Source of the DNA: Phyllobacterium myrsinacearum
GTDB taxonomy: Bacteria; Pseudomonadota; Alphaproteobacteria; Rhizobiales; Rhizobiaceae
Assembly (NCBI RefSeq): GCF_014138285.1
Contig: NZ_JACGXN010000001.1
Coordinates: forward strand, 297,221-361,220
Direction of reading: 5' to 3'
Length of the DNA: 64,000 nt
Part shown: piece after piece, positions 33,270 to 43,564 of the stretch
Layout of the letters: every line of letters starts with the position of its first letter
Numbering within the stretch: position 1 is the first letter of the stretch
Made by a program: the position numbers and the translations under genes
The notes under the pieces: generated by a model
Databases searched by the model: none
What the model was told of the DNA's origin: nothing
What the model saw: the letters and a program-made list of their open reading frames with translations, nothing else

Positions 33270-36254
33270 CTACTTTCCGTTGGATTTGTTCGCACGCGCT
33301 TCACGCAGCACCGCATTGAACGTCTTACGGACGGTTTTCGCCGTATCTTCCAGATGGGTTTCCACCCGGCCAAGATCGGGAAGATCACAGGCACGGCACA
33401 AGAGATCGCCAAGCCCAGGTGGAAAATCCTCGCGCCGGGTATCGCTGTTGAGGCAAAGCCGGATGATTTGCGTGAGCTCCGTATAGAGATTGGCCGCGCC
33501 CACGAGCTGATCTGTCACGACAGGCTCGGCAAAACCGGCCTTGAGCTTTGTCAGCACTTCGGCTGTCGAATGGGCAATGATCGGCCCCTCGACATTGCCG
33601 GTCAGAACCGCGAACTGGGCGATGAATTCCAGATCGATGATGCCGCCGGGAACCAGCTTCATATCCCAGGCATCACGCGGCGGCTTCTCCGTTTCCAGCA
33701 ATGTCCGCATTTCGGCTACATCCTTGGCGATCTTGGCCGGATCACGCGGCAGCGCGAGAATCTCGCTGATGTCAGTCTCGATCTCGCCGAACAGCGCGGT
33801 GTCGCCCGCCACGGGCCGCGCCCGCGTCAACGCCATGTGCTCCCACGTCCAGGCTTCCGTGCGCTGATACTTACGGAACGAGTCGATATGGGTTGCCACC
33901 GGCCCCTTGTTGCCCGATGGGCGCAGACGGAAATCCACCTCGTAAAGTACGCCCTCAGCGGTCGGTGCGGAGAGTGCCGCGATCAGGCGTTGGGTAAGCC
34001 GCATGTAATATTGCGACGGCGCCAGTTGCTTTTCTCCATCGGATTCCTCGGCATCCGCGTCATGATCATAGAGCAGAATGAGATCGATATCGGACCCTGC
34101 GGTCAGTTCACGGCTGCCGAGCTTGCCCATGCCGAGAATGGCGATGCGGCCGCCCGACACCACACCGTGCTTGCTGGCAAATTCGTCAATCACCGCTTGC
34201 AGAGCCCGGTCGATGACCAAATCGGCGAGATCGGAAAAGGCCTTGCCTGCCCTGATGCCATCGATGGCGCCGGTCAGAAGACGGATACCGATGAGGAAGC
34301 GGTGCTCCGCCGCAAAAATCCGCAGGCGGTCAAGGATGTCCTCATAGACTTTGGCTGGTCCGAGAAAGTTTTCCAGCCGCTCCGCCAGATAGGCGCGGGT
34401 GGGTATATCGGCAAAGATCGCCGGGTCGAGCATGCCATCGAACACATGCGGCTTGCGTGTGATGATATCGGCGAGGCGAGGCGCGGCGCCCATGATCAGG
34501 ACTAGCAGGTCAAGCAGTCGCGGATTCGACTGCAACAGGCTGAAGAGCTGGATACCTGCGGGCAGGCCCTTGATCATTTCGTCGAAGCGCATCAGCGCTT
34601 CGTCAGCCCGGCTCGTTGCGCCAAAGGCCTTGAGCAGCACGGGCGTGAGTTCAGTCAGGCGTTCCCGGGATTCCGCCGATTGGGTGGCCCGATAGCGGCC
34701 GAAATGCCAGGTACGGATCACACGGCAGATGTCGCTCGGTCGCTCAAAGCCGAATTTCGCGAGGGTTTCCAGCGTATCGGGATCGTCCACGTCGCCGGTG
34801 AACACCAGATTGCCCGCCTCGCCCGCCAGTTCCTGCGCCTGTTCGAACAGCGCCGCATAGTGGGTTTCGACGGTTTTCAGCGACTGGCGGAAATCCTTGG
34901 CAAAAGTGTCGCCGTCGCGATAGCCCATCATGTGGGCGACGCGCAGGAAATTCTCGTCGTCTTCCGGCAGCATATGGGTCTGCTCGTCAGCAATCATCTG
35001 GATGCGGTGTTCCACATCGCGCAGAAAGCCATATTTTTCCACCAGTGTGTCGCGTGCTTCTTCGCTGATCCAGCCAAGGCCGTTGAGCGCCGCCAGCATG
35101 TCCACCGTGCGCGAACCGCGCAGTTGCGGAAAGCGGCCACCGGCAATCAGTTGCTGGGTCTGGACGAAGAACTCGATTTCGCGAATGCCGCCCCGGCCCA
35201 GCTTGACGTTGTGTCCACGCACGGCGATTTCGCCATGACCTTTATGGGCGTGGATTTGCCGCTTGATCGAGTGCACGTCGGCAATGGCCGCATAATCGAG
35301 ATATTTGCGCCAGACATAGGGCGCCAGTTCGGCCAGCACCTGTTTTCCGGCGGCGATATCACCGGCAACGGGCCGCGCCTTGATCATCGCGGCGCGCTCC
35401 CAGTTCTGCCCGCGCCCCTCGTAATAATTGAGCGCGGCTCCGACGGGAATCGCCAGAGGTGTTGATCCAGGGTCCGGCCGCAGGCGTAAATCGGTGCGGA
35501 ACACATAACCGTCTGCCGTGCGATCCTGCAAAATGCGCACCAGACGCCGCGTCAGCCGCGAGAAGGTCTCGACACACTCGTACGGGTCGGGAATGGCCGG
35601 GCTGTGCTCGTCGATGAAAACGATCAGGTCGATATCCGAGGAATAGTTCAGCTCGAACGCACCGAACTTGCCCATGGCAAGGATGATCCAGCCGGACTGT
35701 TTTTCCGGATGCCGGGGATCGGGGAGTTTCAGCTTGCCGGATTCATGCGCATCGCGCAGCAGAAACCGTACGGCAGCGCGCACACTTTCCTCTGCCAGCT
35801 GCGACAGCCACCGGGTCGTCTCTGATGTATCGAACACACCCGAAAGATCGCCCAAGGCAATCAGAACATGCCCTTCCAGCTTCAGCTGGCGCAAGACCGC
35901 CATGATGCCGGTTTCGGTGACATTCTCCGCTTCCGAGCTTTCTGCGACAGTCAGCATGAGCGCTTCGAGGCGCTTTGCCAGTGATAACGCGAACAGGGGT
36001 TCCAGAATGGACGGGCGGCGAATAAGGACATTGCGCAGATAGGGCGAAAGATCGAGCACCGCAGACAGAAAACCCGCGACCCCGGCATGCTCCTTCAGCG
36101 CTGCGGTGGCAGGACATTCTTTCTCGGCGGCACTCTCTATGAGTTCGCCCAGAAAGGCGGTCGCCATTTTTTTGTCCAGCGGCGTCAGCGGGCGCAGATC
36201 GCAGGCGAAAAACGCTACATCATCAGAGCCGGATGCCCGGGTCCTGCCATTCAT
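33270..36254 (-). CDS. glnE: Glutamine synthetase adenylyltransferase/deadenylylase
   Basis: 994 residues. It adds AMP to and removes it from glutamine synthetase according to nitrogen status via PII. Both nucleotidyltransferase domains are present: the deadenylylase centre NYSSDIDLIVFIDE with FRTDLRLRPDP, and the adenylylase centre TAGSDIDLILLYDHD with YEVDFRLRPSG, each followed by a GlnE domain (GRGGIREIEFFVQ; PGGIIDLEFIAQF). The ATG overlaps the stop of the kinase gene by 4 bases, so its translation is coupled to the upstream two-component system. Only 6 bases separate its stop from that of pleC. Confidence 0.94.
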   Translation of the reverse strand: MNGRTRASGSDDVAFFACDLRPLTPLDKKMATAFLGELIESAAEKECPATAALKEHAGVAGFLSAVLDLSPYLRNVLIRRPSILEPLFALSLAKRLEALMLTVAESSEAENVTETGIMAVLRQLKLEGHVLIALGDLSGVFDTSETTRWLSQLAEESVRAAVRFLLRDAHESGKLKLPDPRHPEKQSGWIILAMGKFGAFELNYSSDIDLIVFIDEHSPAIPDPYECVETFSRLTRRLVRILQDRTADGYVFRTDLRLRPDPGSTPLAIPVGAALNYYEGRGQNWERAAMIKARPVAGDIAAGKQVLAELAPYVWRKYLDYAAIADVHSIKRQIHAHKGHGEIAVRGHNVKLGRGGIREIEFFVQTQQLIAGGRFPQLRGSRTVDMLAALNGLGWISEEARDTLVEKYGFLRDVEHRIQMIADEQTHMLPEDDENFLRVAHMMGYRDGDTFAKDFRQSLKTVETHYAALFEQAQELAGEAGNLVFTGDVDDPDTLETLAKFGFERPSDICRVIRTWHFGRYRATQSAESRERLTELTPVLLKAFGATSRADEALMRFDEMIKGLPAGIQLFSLLQSNPRLLDLLVLIMGAAPRLADIITRKPHVFDGMLDPAIFADIPTRAYLAERLENFLGPAKVYEDILDRLRIFAAEHRFLIGIRLLTGAIDGIRAGKAFSDLADLVIDRALQAVIDEFASKHGVVSGGRIAILGMGKLGSRELTAGSDIDLILLYDHDADAEESDGEKQLAPSQYYMRLTQRLIAALSAPTAEGVLYEVDFRLRPSGNKGPVATHIDSFRKYQRTEAWTWEHMALTRARPVAGDTALFGEIETDISEILALPRDPAKIAKDVAEMRTLLETEKPPRDAWDMKLVPGGIIDLEFIAQFAVLTGNVEGPIIAHSTAEVLTKLKAGFAEPVVTDQLVGAANLYTELTQIIRLCLNSDTRREDFPPGLGDLLCRACDLPDLGRVETHLEDTAKTVRKTFNAVLREARANKSNGK

Positions 36255-37651
36255 TTGGTCTCCTCCCCCACCGGGAAAGCGAGCACAGCGCGCAACCCCG
36301 GAGCATTGTCCTGCAATTCCAGAGTGCCACCGTGCAATTTCATCACCGCCTTGGCAAGACTGAGACCCAGTCCTGACCCCGGTTGCGAACGGCTTTCCTC
36401 CAGGCGCACAAAACGCTCCGTGGCCCGATCCACCTGATCGGGCGGGATGCCCGGGCCATTGTCCGTGACAATGACGCGGACCGTGTGATCCTGCTTTTCC
36501 ACAGCGAGGGAAATTTCCACCGGCTTTTCGTCATCGCCGGCGTATTTGATGGCATTGTCGACAAGATTGGAAATCGTCTGGCCCACCAGCTCGCGATTGA
36601 TGCGCACTGGCGTCGCATCAACAGCGCCGAGTGTGAAGGCAATGCCTGCGTCTTCCGCAGTGGGCTCATAGAGCTCGTAGACATCCTGTACCACCGTCGA
36701 CAGCGGCAGAAGCTCCATGGTTTCGGAGGAATAGCCCGATTCCAGCCGGGAGATCATGAGAATGGCATTGAAGGTGCGGATCAGCTGATCGGAATCCGCA
36801 ATCATGCCATCGAGCGCCGCCCGATAGGCCTTTGTGGTCTTGGCATTGGCAAGGGCCGACTCCGCGCGGTTGTGCATGCGGGTCAACGGCGTCTTGAGAT
36901 CGTGGGCAATATTGTCCGAGACGTGGCGCACGCCCTCGTTCAGTTCCTGAATGCGCGCCAGCATGCCGTTCAGGTTGGCGGCAAGACGATCAAATTCATC
37001 GCCTGACCCGCTGACGGGCAAGCGCCCGGCAAGATCACCGCCCATGATGCGCTGCGACGCCACGGAAACCTCGTCGATGCGGTGGAGGGCACGCCGCCCG
37101 ACAAAGAACCAGATCAGAAATGCGCCGATACCCATAATGCCGAGGGCCGCACCCAACGCGCGCCGGACCACGAGCCGGATCTTTTCCGGTTCGCCCAGAT
37201 CGCGGCCAACCATGACGCGGATACCGTTGGGCATGACGATGACCCGTGCAATAGCCGTATGGACCTGCGGATCATTGTTTTCGCCGTAGCGTTCATAGGC
37301 GATGGGGCGCTTTATCCAACCATCCGTCTGCAACACGCCGGGTTCAATACTCTGCACGTTACCGGCAACAATACGCCCGGCGGGATCGGTGACGAGATAG
37401 AGATAGGCACCGGGCTGGCGGCTGCGCCGGTCAATGGAGCGGACGAGACCGGCAATACCGGCACGCTGATAGGATTGTCCGACGCTCTCGACTTCCTCGT
37501 TAACGGCCGCTTCCGTTTGCGCCGTGAGAAGATTGACGGAAAGGCTGGTCATGTAAACGACCAGCACAATGGCACAGACGGTAAAAAGCAAGAGGTAAAG
37601 CGCTGACAGCCGGACGGCCGTCATTTTCATCATGGCAGCAAAGCGGCTCAT
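36251..37651 (-). CDS. Sensor histidine kinase of the degP-adjacent two-component system
   Basis: 466 residues. Two membrane helices (about 13-35 and 166-185) flank a periplasmic sensor of some 130 residues; a HAMP domain follows (RRALHRIDEVSVASQRIMGG). The phosphorylated His is H250 in VSDNIAHDLKTPLTRMHNRA. HATPase: SNLVDNAIKYA, VTDNGPGIPP, PGSGLGLSLAKAVM. It pairs with the response regulator at 37648 (4-base overlap) and is also coupled to glnE downstream. The stimulus is unknown; the degP neighbour suggests envelope stress. Confidence 0.88.
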   Translation of the reverse strand: MSRFAAMMKMTAVRLSALYLLLFTVCAIVLVVYMTSLSVNLLTAQTEAAVNEEVESVGQSYQRAGIAGLVRSIDRRSRQPGAYLYLVTDPAGRIVAGNVQSIEPGVLQTDGWIKRPIAYERYGENNDPQVHTAIARVIVMPNGIRVMVGRDLGEPEKIRLVVRRALGAALGIMGIGAFLIWFFVGRRALHRIDEVSVASQRIMGGDLAGRLPVSGSGDEFDRLAANLNGMLARIQELNEGVRHVSDNIAHDLKTPLTRMHNRAESALANAKTTKAYRAALDGMIADSDQLIRTFNAILMISRLESGYSSETMELLPLSTVVQDVYELYEPTAEDAGIAFTLGAVDATPVRINRELVGQTISNLVDNAIKYAGDDEKPVEISLAVEKQDHTVRVIVTDNGPGIPPDQVDRATERFVRLEESRSQPGSGLGLSLAKAVMKLHGGTLELQDNAPGLRAVLAFPVGEETK

Positions 37652-38343
37652 GCATCGATTCCGCCAGCCTTGAGCATGTAGCCGGCACCGCGCACCGTAT
37701 GCAGCAAAGGCGTTTCAAAGCCCTTCTCGATCTTCCCGCGCAGGCGCGAAACATGCACGTCTATGACATTCGTCTGTGGATCAAAGTGATAGTCCCAGAC
37801 ATGTTCGAGCAACATGGTGCGGGTAACGACCTGCCCCGAGTGCCGCATCAGATATTCGAGCAGGCGGAACTCGCGCGGCTGCAGAACGATACCCTGCCCT
37901 GCCCGCCTGGCGGTGTGGGACAGACGATCAAGTTCCAGATCGCCGACCCGGTAGACCGTTTCCGCCTCTTTCGGACTGGAACGGCGCTGCAGGACTTCAA
38001 TGCGTGCCAGTAATTCGGAAAAGGCGTAAGGCTTGGTGAGATAGTCATCGCCACCAGCGCGCAGGCCGGTCACCCGGTCATCGACCTGTCCCAGAGCAGA
38101 CAGAATAAGGGCGGGCGTATCGATGCCCTGCGCACGCAAGGCGGCGACGACGGAAAGGCCGTCGCGACGCGGCAGCATGCGATCAACGATCAAGGCATCA
38201 TAGTTGCCCTGCTCCGCCAACGTATAACCGGTTTCGCCATCACCCGCGACATCAGCCGAATGGCCAGCCTCGGTGAAAGCCTTCTCCAGATAACGGGCCG
38301 CTTCACGGTCATCTTCAATAACGAGAATCTTCATGGCGTTCAT
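37648..38343 (-). CDS. OmpR-family response regulator
   Basis: 231 residues. Receiver domain with acidic pair EDD (10-12), phosphorylation D54 (ALIVDRMLPRRDG) and the KPY Lys; C-terminal winged helix with LQPREFRLLEYLMRHSGQVV and VDVHVSRLRGKIEKGFETPL. Partner of the kinase encoded next (ATGA overlap). It heads the regulator-kinase-glnE operon. The start is either 38343 or the ATG three codons later; neither has a strong ribosome site. Confidence 0.88.
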   Translation of the reverse strand: MNAMKILVIEDDREAARYLEKAFTEAGHSADVAGDGETGYTLAEQGNYDALIVDRMLPRRDGLSVVAALRAQGIDTPALILSALGQVDDRVTGLRAGGDDYLTKPYAFSELLARIEVLQRRSSPKEAETVYRVGDLELDRLSHTARRAGQGIVLQPREFRLLEYLMRHSGQVVTRTMLLEHVWDYHFDPQTNVIDVHVSRLRGKIEKGFETPLLHTVRGAGYMLKAGGIDA

Positions 38344-38401
38344 CTTAAGCCGGTTTTGAGACAGAGGTAAGCATCATATCATGGTGCTTCGAATGGGAGG
38401 C

Positions 38402-38432
38402 GGGCAGCAGATCTGTCGACAATCTGCTGCCC
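38402..38432. other. Strong hairpin between degP and the response regulator gene
   Basis: Perfect 11-bp stem GGGCAGCAGAT / ATCTGCTGCCC around a 9-base loop that contains TGTCGACA. No U-run follows on the minus strand, where degP and the regulator are transcribed, so it may limit read-through or protect the degP mRNA end rather than terminate fully. Confidence 0.55.
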
Positions 38433-38492
38433 ATTTTGCTTTGGCGCAAACGGGGGACAGGCGCAGCGCCGCTGCAATCCTATCCTGACCGG

Positions 38493-40031
38493 TTAACCCT
38501 GGTTGATGGGCAGCGCCACGAACCGCGACTGGTCATTGGTCTGTACCTGCAACAGGACTGCCTTGCGTCCGCTCTTTGTCGCTTCGGAAATGGCCGCATC
38601 GATGTCAGAGCCGCTCTTGACCGGCTTGTTGTTGACCGAGACGATGATGTCACCGGTTGTGATACCCTTGTCAGCAGCATCGCCGGAACGATCAACGTCG
38701 GTGACCACGACACCCTTGCCGTCATCGGACGGTACAACCGTCAGGCCGTAATCATCGAGCACCGAAGCCGGATCCTGCGACTTGTTCGAGTCGTCATTCT
38801 TGGAGGCCTGCTTTTCATCGCCCGGCATGGAGTTGATCGACACCTTGACGGACTTGGCCTCGCCCTTGCGCCAGACGGTCAGCTCGGCATCCTTGCCCGG
38901 GTTGATCGCAGCGATCTTCTTGGCCAGATCACGCGGATCGGAAACCGTTTCGCCGTTCACGGCGGTGATTACATCACCGGCCACGACACCCGCCTTGGCG
39001 GCTGGTCCATCGGACTGTGGTTCGGCAACCAGTGCACCTTTTTCTTCGGCAAGGCCAAGCGATTCAGCGATTTCCTTGCTAACGGGCTGTATCTGCACGC
39101 CGATCCAGCCGCGGGACACCGTACCCGTCTTGATCAGCTGATCAACAACCAGCTTGGCAGTCGTTGAGGGAATGGCGAAAGCGATACCGACGCTGCCGCC
39201 CGATGGCGAGTAGATGGCAGTATTGATACCAACAACTTCACCGTTCAGGTTGAAAGCAGGACCACCGGAATTGCCCTTGTTGACCGCCGCATCAATCTGC
39301 AGGAAGTCATCATAGGGACCCGCGCCAATATCGCGGCCACGCGCCGAAATGATACCGGCTGTGACCGTACCGCCGAGACCGAACGGATTGCCGACCGCAA
39401 CGACCCACTGGCCAACGCGCATCTTGTTGTCATCGCCGAAGGAAACGTAGGTAAATTTGCGCTTGTCATCGACCTTGAGGACGGCAAGGTCCGTACGCTT
39501 GTCCTTGCCGATCAGCTTGGCATCAAGTTCCGTGCCATCATTGAGGACGACGGTATAGGCGCTGCCATCTTCGACCACATGGTCATTGGTGACGAGATAA
39601 CCGTCTTCAGAGATGAAGAAGCCTGAACCCTGTGCGCTCGGACGCACGCGGTCCGGACGGTTCTGGTGATCGCGGGGGCCGCCCTTGCGGGGCTGCATGC
39701 CGCGCTGGCCGTTCGGGCCACCGAATTCATAGAAGAAGCGCTTGAGCGGATGATCGTCGGGTAGCTGGTCAAAACCGGGAATGCCCGAGCCATCATCGGC
39801 TGTCTGCTGAACCGAGCTCTTGACGCGAACGCTGACAACAGCAGGGCTGACCTTTTCCACGACATCAGCGAATCCGGGCTGCTGAGCACCGTCAACGCGC
39901 ACGGCTTCAGCCTGCGCAGGTGCAATGGCTGCAAGCGGTCCGGTCGCCAGCAGTCCCCCGGCGAGCGCCGAGGCGAGCAGCGCGGCAGCAATACCCTTGC
40001 GGTAAGTGGAGGACGTACGATTACTAGACAT
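38493..40031 (-). CDS. degP: Periplasmic serine protease DegP/HtrA
   Basis: 512 residues from ATG 40031 (AAGGAG upstream). Signal peptide of about 42 residues ends in APAQA. Protease triad H151 (VTNDHVVED), D181 (KRTDLAVLKVD) and S255 (NKGNSGGPAFN), then two PDZ domains (about 300-390 and 420-510). It degrades or refolds misfolded envelope proteins. A Gly/Arg-rich, charged loop (GQRGMQPRKGGPRDHQNRP) lies before the triad. Its position upstream of a two-component system is the rhizobial degP1 arrangement. Confidence 0.94.
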   Translation of the reverse strand: MSSNRTSSTYRKGIAAALLASALAGGLLATGPLAAIAPAQAEAVRVDGAQQPGFADVVEKVSPAVVSVRVKSSVQQTADDGSGIPGFDQLPDDHPLKRFFYEFGGPNGQRGMQPRKGGPRDHQNRPDRVRPSAQGSGFFISEDGYLVTNDHVVEDGSAYTVVLNDGTELDAKLIGKDKRTDLAVLKVDDKRKFTYVSFGDDNKMRVGQWVVAVGNPFGLGGTVTAGIISARGRDIGAGPYDDFLQIDAAVNKGNSGGPAFNLNGEVVGINTAIYSPSGGSVGIAFAIPSTTAKLVVDQLIKTGTVSRGWIGVQIQPVSKEIAESLGLAEEKGALVAEPQSDGPAAKAGVVAGDVITAVNGETVSDPRDLAKKIAAINPGKDAELTVWRKGEAKSVKVSINSMPGDEKQASKNDDSNKSQDPASVLDDYGLTVVPSDDGKGVVVTDVDRSGDAADKGITTGDIIVSVNNKPVKSGSDIDAAISEATKSGRKAVLLQVQTNDQSRFVALPINQG

Positions 40032-40186
40032 AGATTTTTCTCCTTGGACGCCCGATCGGAAATCCGACCGCTTAATAACCAACAGTGATACAGATAAGAA
40101 CGTTACGCCGCCATTTCCGTAACATGACAAATTTGTAAGATAAGTTTCTGGTGTACCGATTCACCAGCCACTGGAGGATAGTTCAG

Positions 40187-41083
40187 ATGCCGTCAATGCC
40201 ACCGCTCGGCTCCACATTGCGTATTCACCGGCCTTATGAAGGGGTTTATGCGTTCTACGATGGCAGGATTGATGGTGCGCGCGCCTACTCGGCGGAGCCA
40301 AACTGGCTGGATGACGGGGCCTACACACTCGGCGTCTGCTCCTACGCCATTGTTTCCGGCGAGGAGGCCCTCGTTTATGACACCAGTATTTCCAACGCGC
40401 ATGCCGCATTGATCCGTGACACGCTGGAGCAGGCAGGCGTGCGGCACATCCGTGTTGTACTCAGCCACTGGCACGTTGATCACGTGGCGGGCAACGCGGT
40501 TTTTGCCGATTGCGAGATCATTGCCAACGATCTGACTGCAAAGGCTCTCGTCGATAACCGGGCACGGCTGGAGAATTATACACCGCCGATCAAGCCGCTG
40601 GTCATGCCCAACAGCATCTTCAAAGATCAGCGCGATCTGAAAATCGGAGAAATCGACGTGCAGTTGCGCCATGTGGATATTCACAGTCATGACGGCACCG
40701 TGATGATTCTTCCACACCTCAAGCTGCTTTTTGCGGGCGATGCGCTGGAAGAGCCGATTACCTATGTGGCGGAACCGGAGCGGCTGGAAAACCATCTGCT
40801 TGATCTCGAGCGCATTTCGACCTGGGATATTGAAAAGATCCTGCCCAATCATGGCGCGGAGAATGTGATCGTTGCCGGCGGCTACGGACCGGAGCTTATT
40901 GCCGCCACCGGACGCTATGTGAGCAAGCTCATGCGTCTGCGCAACGAACCGGAGCTGGCTGCCGACGATCTGCAGACTTTTACCGTGGAAGATTTCCGCT
41001 CCGGCGTGCTGACCTATTACGCACCCTACGAACCTGTCCACCGGCAGAATGTGGAATCGGTGCTGGCGGCACATCGCAAATAG
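40187..41083 (+). CDS. Metallo-beta-lactamase-fold hydrolase
   Basis: 298 residues from ATG 40187, preceded by GGAGG. The two-metal site is complete: H94-W-H96-V-D98-H99, HSHDG around residue 180 and the bridging Asp in LFAGDAL, with a late His in LPNHGAE. No signal peptide, so cytoplasmic. It could be a hydrolase of thioesters, cyclic nucleotides or similar; no close subfamily recognised. Divergent from degP and convergent with ccmH. Confidence 0.8.
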   Translation: MPSMPPLGSTLRIHRPYEGVYAFYDGRIDGARAYSAEPNWLDDGAYTLGVCSYAIVSGEEALVYDTSISNAHAALIRDTLEQAGVRHIRVVLSHWHVDHVAGNAVFADCEIIANDLTAKALVDNRARLENYTPPIKPLVMPNSIFKDQRDLKIGEIDVQLRHVDIHSHDGTVMILPHLKLLFAGDALEEPITYVAEPERLENHLLDLERISTWDIEKILPNHGAENVIVAGGYGPELIAATGRYVSKLMRLRNEPELAADDLQTFTVEDFRSGVLTYYAPYEPVHRQNVESVLAAHRK

Positions 41084-41093
41084 CGGTTGCAGA

Positions 41094-41573
41094 TCAGTCG
41101 TTGGAGGCAGCCATAAGTTTTTTGAGCTGCTTCTTTTCGCTGTCGGAAAGCGGTGTGGTTTCAGGCGGCGTGCGGCGACGGCGGAGAATGGAAATGCCAA
41201 TCGCCAGGGCGCCTGCAACCAGCGCGGCAACAGGAAACCCCCAGAGCAGGATCGTGCTCAGCATCAGCCGGGGCTTCAAAAGAACGAATTCGCCATAACG
41301 GGCAACGATGAAGTCGAGCACCTGCTCGTCCGTGTCACCCGCCGTCAGCCGCTCGCGGACGAGCACCCGCAGATCCTTGGCAAGATCAGCATTGGAATCA
41401 TCAATCGACTGGTTCTGGCACACCATGCAGCGCAGTTCTGTCGAAATGGTACGCGCACGCGTTTCCAGTACCGGGTTGCTTAGCACTTCATCGGGCGACA
41501 CGGCGTGTGCGCCCGGCGCGCCCAGGCAAACGGCGGTTACCAGCAACAACAGGGCCGCAATCGCGCGCGTCAT
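41094..41573 (-). CDS. ccmH: Cytochrome c maturation protein CcmH (CycL)
   Basis: 159 residues. Signal peptide, then the redox motif [20 protein letters not shown] (Cys-x-x-Cys) facing the periplasm, and a C-terminal membrane helix ([20 protein letters not shown]). It reduces apocytochrome c thiols for heme ligation. Last gene of the ccmI-E-F-H operon; ATGA overlap with ccmF. Confidence 0.93.
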   Translation of the reverse strand: MTRAIAALLLLVTAVCLGAPGAHAVSPDEVLSNPVLETRARTISTELRCMVCQNQSIDDSNADLAKDLRVLVRERLTAGDTDEQVLDFIVARYGEFVLLKPRLMLSTILLWGFPVAALVAGALAIGISILRRRRTPPETTPLSDSEKKQLKKLMAASND

Positions 41574-43564
41574 GCCATTGCACCCTTGGGGCGTTGCGGC
41601 TTGGATGCTTTCGCCTTGCTTGGTGCGCCAACCCGCAGCCGCCTGTCAGCCAGCGACATGGCCCCGCCTGCCATCATAACAAGTGCGCCGAGCCAGATCA
41701 GCGTGACGTAGGGCTTCCACCAGACACGCACGACAATACCACCGTCTTTGGTGGCATCACCAAGCGAGACATAGAGCTGGCTGAACAGGAACGTCTTGAT
41801 GCCCGCTTCCGTCGTCTGCATCTTGCGAACAGGATAGAAGCGCTTGGACGACATCAGTGTGTCAACTTCACGGGCCGCGCTGTCCAGAATGGTGAACTTG
41901 CCCTGATCCTCAGTGAAATTCGTATCCTTCACCGGATCAATGCGATCAAAACGCAAAGTATAACCCGCCACACCCAGTGTTGCTCCGGGCTTCATGACGG
42001 TTACGTCTTCGGTGGCAAATGTCGAAACCGATACGATACCGAGCAGCGTTACCCCCAGACCGAAATGCGCAAAGGCCGTGCCGAAGACGGATTTCGGCAA
42101 CCCTGTCAGACGCCGCAACATGACACCGAACGGTGCCTTGCCGATACCTGCTTTCAGCGACAGGTCAGTCAGCGCACCGAGCATCAGCCAGAAGGCAAGC
42201 CCGATGCCGAACGCGGAAAAGACGGCTGTGCCGGATGTCTTGTAGAGAACCATTGCCACCACAAGCAATGAAATGAAAAAAGCCATCATGAGACGCTGGG
42301 CCACGCCGAGAATATCGCCGCGCTTCCATGCCAGCAGCGGGCCGAACGGTACGGCGGCGAGCAACGGGATCATCAGTGGCCCGAATGTCAGATTGAAGAA
42401 CGGCGCGCCAACGGAAATCTTTTCGCCGGTCAGTGTTTCCAGCAATAGCGGATAGAGCGTGCCGATCAATACGGTTGCGGTAGCCGTTGTGAGGAAGAGG
42501 TTATTGAAGACCAGCGCTCCTTCCCGCGAGATCGGCTGGAACAGGCCGCCCGGTGCAAGCGTCTGTGCCCGGCGCGCAAATAGAGCCAGCGATCCACCGA
42601 TGAAAAACACGAGAATGGCGAGGATGAAAAGACCGCGTCCCGGATCGGTCGCAAAGGTATGGACCGAGGTCAGCACGCCTGACCGCACAAGGAATGTGCC
42701 GAGCAATGACAGGGAAAAGGTCAGAATGGCAAGCAGCACCGTCCAGATTTTCAGCGCCGAACGCTTTTCCATGACCAATGCGGAGTGCAGCAACGCCGTT
42801 CCGGCAAGCCAGGGCATGAAGGAAGCGTTTTCAACCGGATCCCAGAACCACCAGCCGCCCCAGCCGAGTTCATAATAGGCCCAGTAGGAACCCATCGCGA
42901 TACCGCCAGTCAGGAACATCCACGCGGTCAACGTCCATGGACGCACCCAGCGTGCCCACGCCGCATCAATGCGCCCGTCAATGAGCGCCGCAACGGCAAA
43001 AGAAAAACAGACGGAAAAACCGACATAGCCAAGATAAAGCAGCGGCGGGTGGATCGCGAGACCGATATCCTGCAGGATCGGATTCAGATCCTGCCCCTCG
43101 ACCGGAGCCGGCGTGATGCGTGTGAACGGATTGGATGTGGCGACAATGAACAGCAGGAACGCCGAACCGATCCAGGCTTGCACGCCCAGTACGTTGGCTT
43201 TCAGGGACGGTGGCAGATTGTTGCCGAAGAACGCAACCAACGCGCTGAAGAATGCGAGTATGAGCACCCAAAGCAGCATGGAGCCTTCATGATTGCCCCA
43301 GACACCGGTGATTTTGTAGAGAAGCGGCTTTTGCGAGTGGGAGTTTTCCCAGACATTCTGCAGGGAAAAATCGGATGCGACGTAGGCTGATGTCAACGCC
43401 ACAAAGGCCAATGCGATCAGCGCAAACACAGTGAAAGCAGCGGGAACAGCAACAGCCATCATGCGATCATCATTGCGCCTCGCCCCCCATACCGGCACCA
43501 CGGCCTGCACGATGGACAGGGCAAGCGCGAGAACCAGTGCGAAATGTCCAAGTTCCACTGTCAT
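41570..43564 (-). CDS. ccmF: Cytochrome c heme lyase subunit CcmF (CycK)
   Basis: 664 residues with about 15 membrane helices. The heme-handling WWD domain is seen in [19 protein letters not shown]. Together with CcmH and CcmI it attaches heme to apocytochrome c in the periplasm. The start at 43564 overlaps the stop of ccmE by 4 bases and fixes the N-terminus ([12 protein letters not shown]); the longer ORF would extend into ccmE. ATGA overlap with ccmH downstream. Confidence 0.94.
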   Translation of the reverse strand: MTVELGHFALVLALALSIVQAVVPVWGARRNDDRMMAVAVPAAFTVFALIALAFVALTSAYVASDFSLQNVWENSHSQKPLLYKITGVWGNHEGSMLLWVLILAFFSALVAFFGNNLPPSLKANVLGVQAWIGSAFLLFIVATSNPFTRITPAPVEGQDLNPILQDIGLAIHPPLLYLGYVGFSVCFSFAVAALIDGRIDAAWARWVRPWTLTAWMFLTGGIAMGSYWAYYELGWGGWWFWDPVENASFMPWLAGTALLHSALVMEKRSALKIWTVLLAILTFSLSLLGTFLVRSGVLTSVHTFATDPGRGLFILAILVFFIGGSLALFARRAQTLAPGGLFQPISREGALVFNNLFLTTATATVLIGTLYPLLLETLTGEKISVGAPFFNLTFGPLMIPLLAAVPFGPLLAWKRGDILGVAQRLMMAFFISLLVVAMVLYKTSGTAVFSAFGIGLAFWLMLGALTDLSLKAGIGKAPFGVMLRRLTGLPKSVFGTAFAHFGLGVTLLGIVSVSTFATEDVTVMKPGATLGVAGYTLRFDRIDPVKDTNFTEDQGKFTILDSAAREVDTLMSSKRFYPVRKMQTTEAGIKTFLFSQLYVSLGDATKDGGIVVRVWWKPYVTLIWLGALVMMAGGAMSLADRRLRVGAPSKAKASKPQRPKGAMA

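Noticed and set aside
33354..34505. 383-residue plus-strand ORF opposite glnE
   Set aside because: Antisense shadow of glnE; the protein is Gly/His/Arg-rich without domains.
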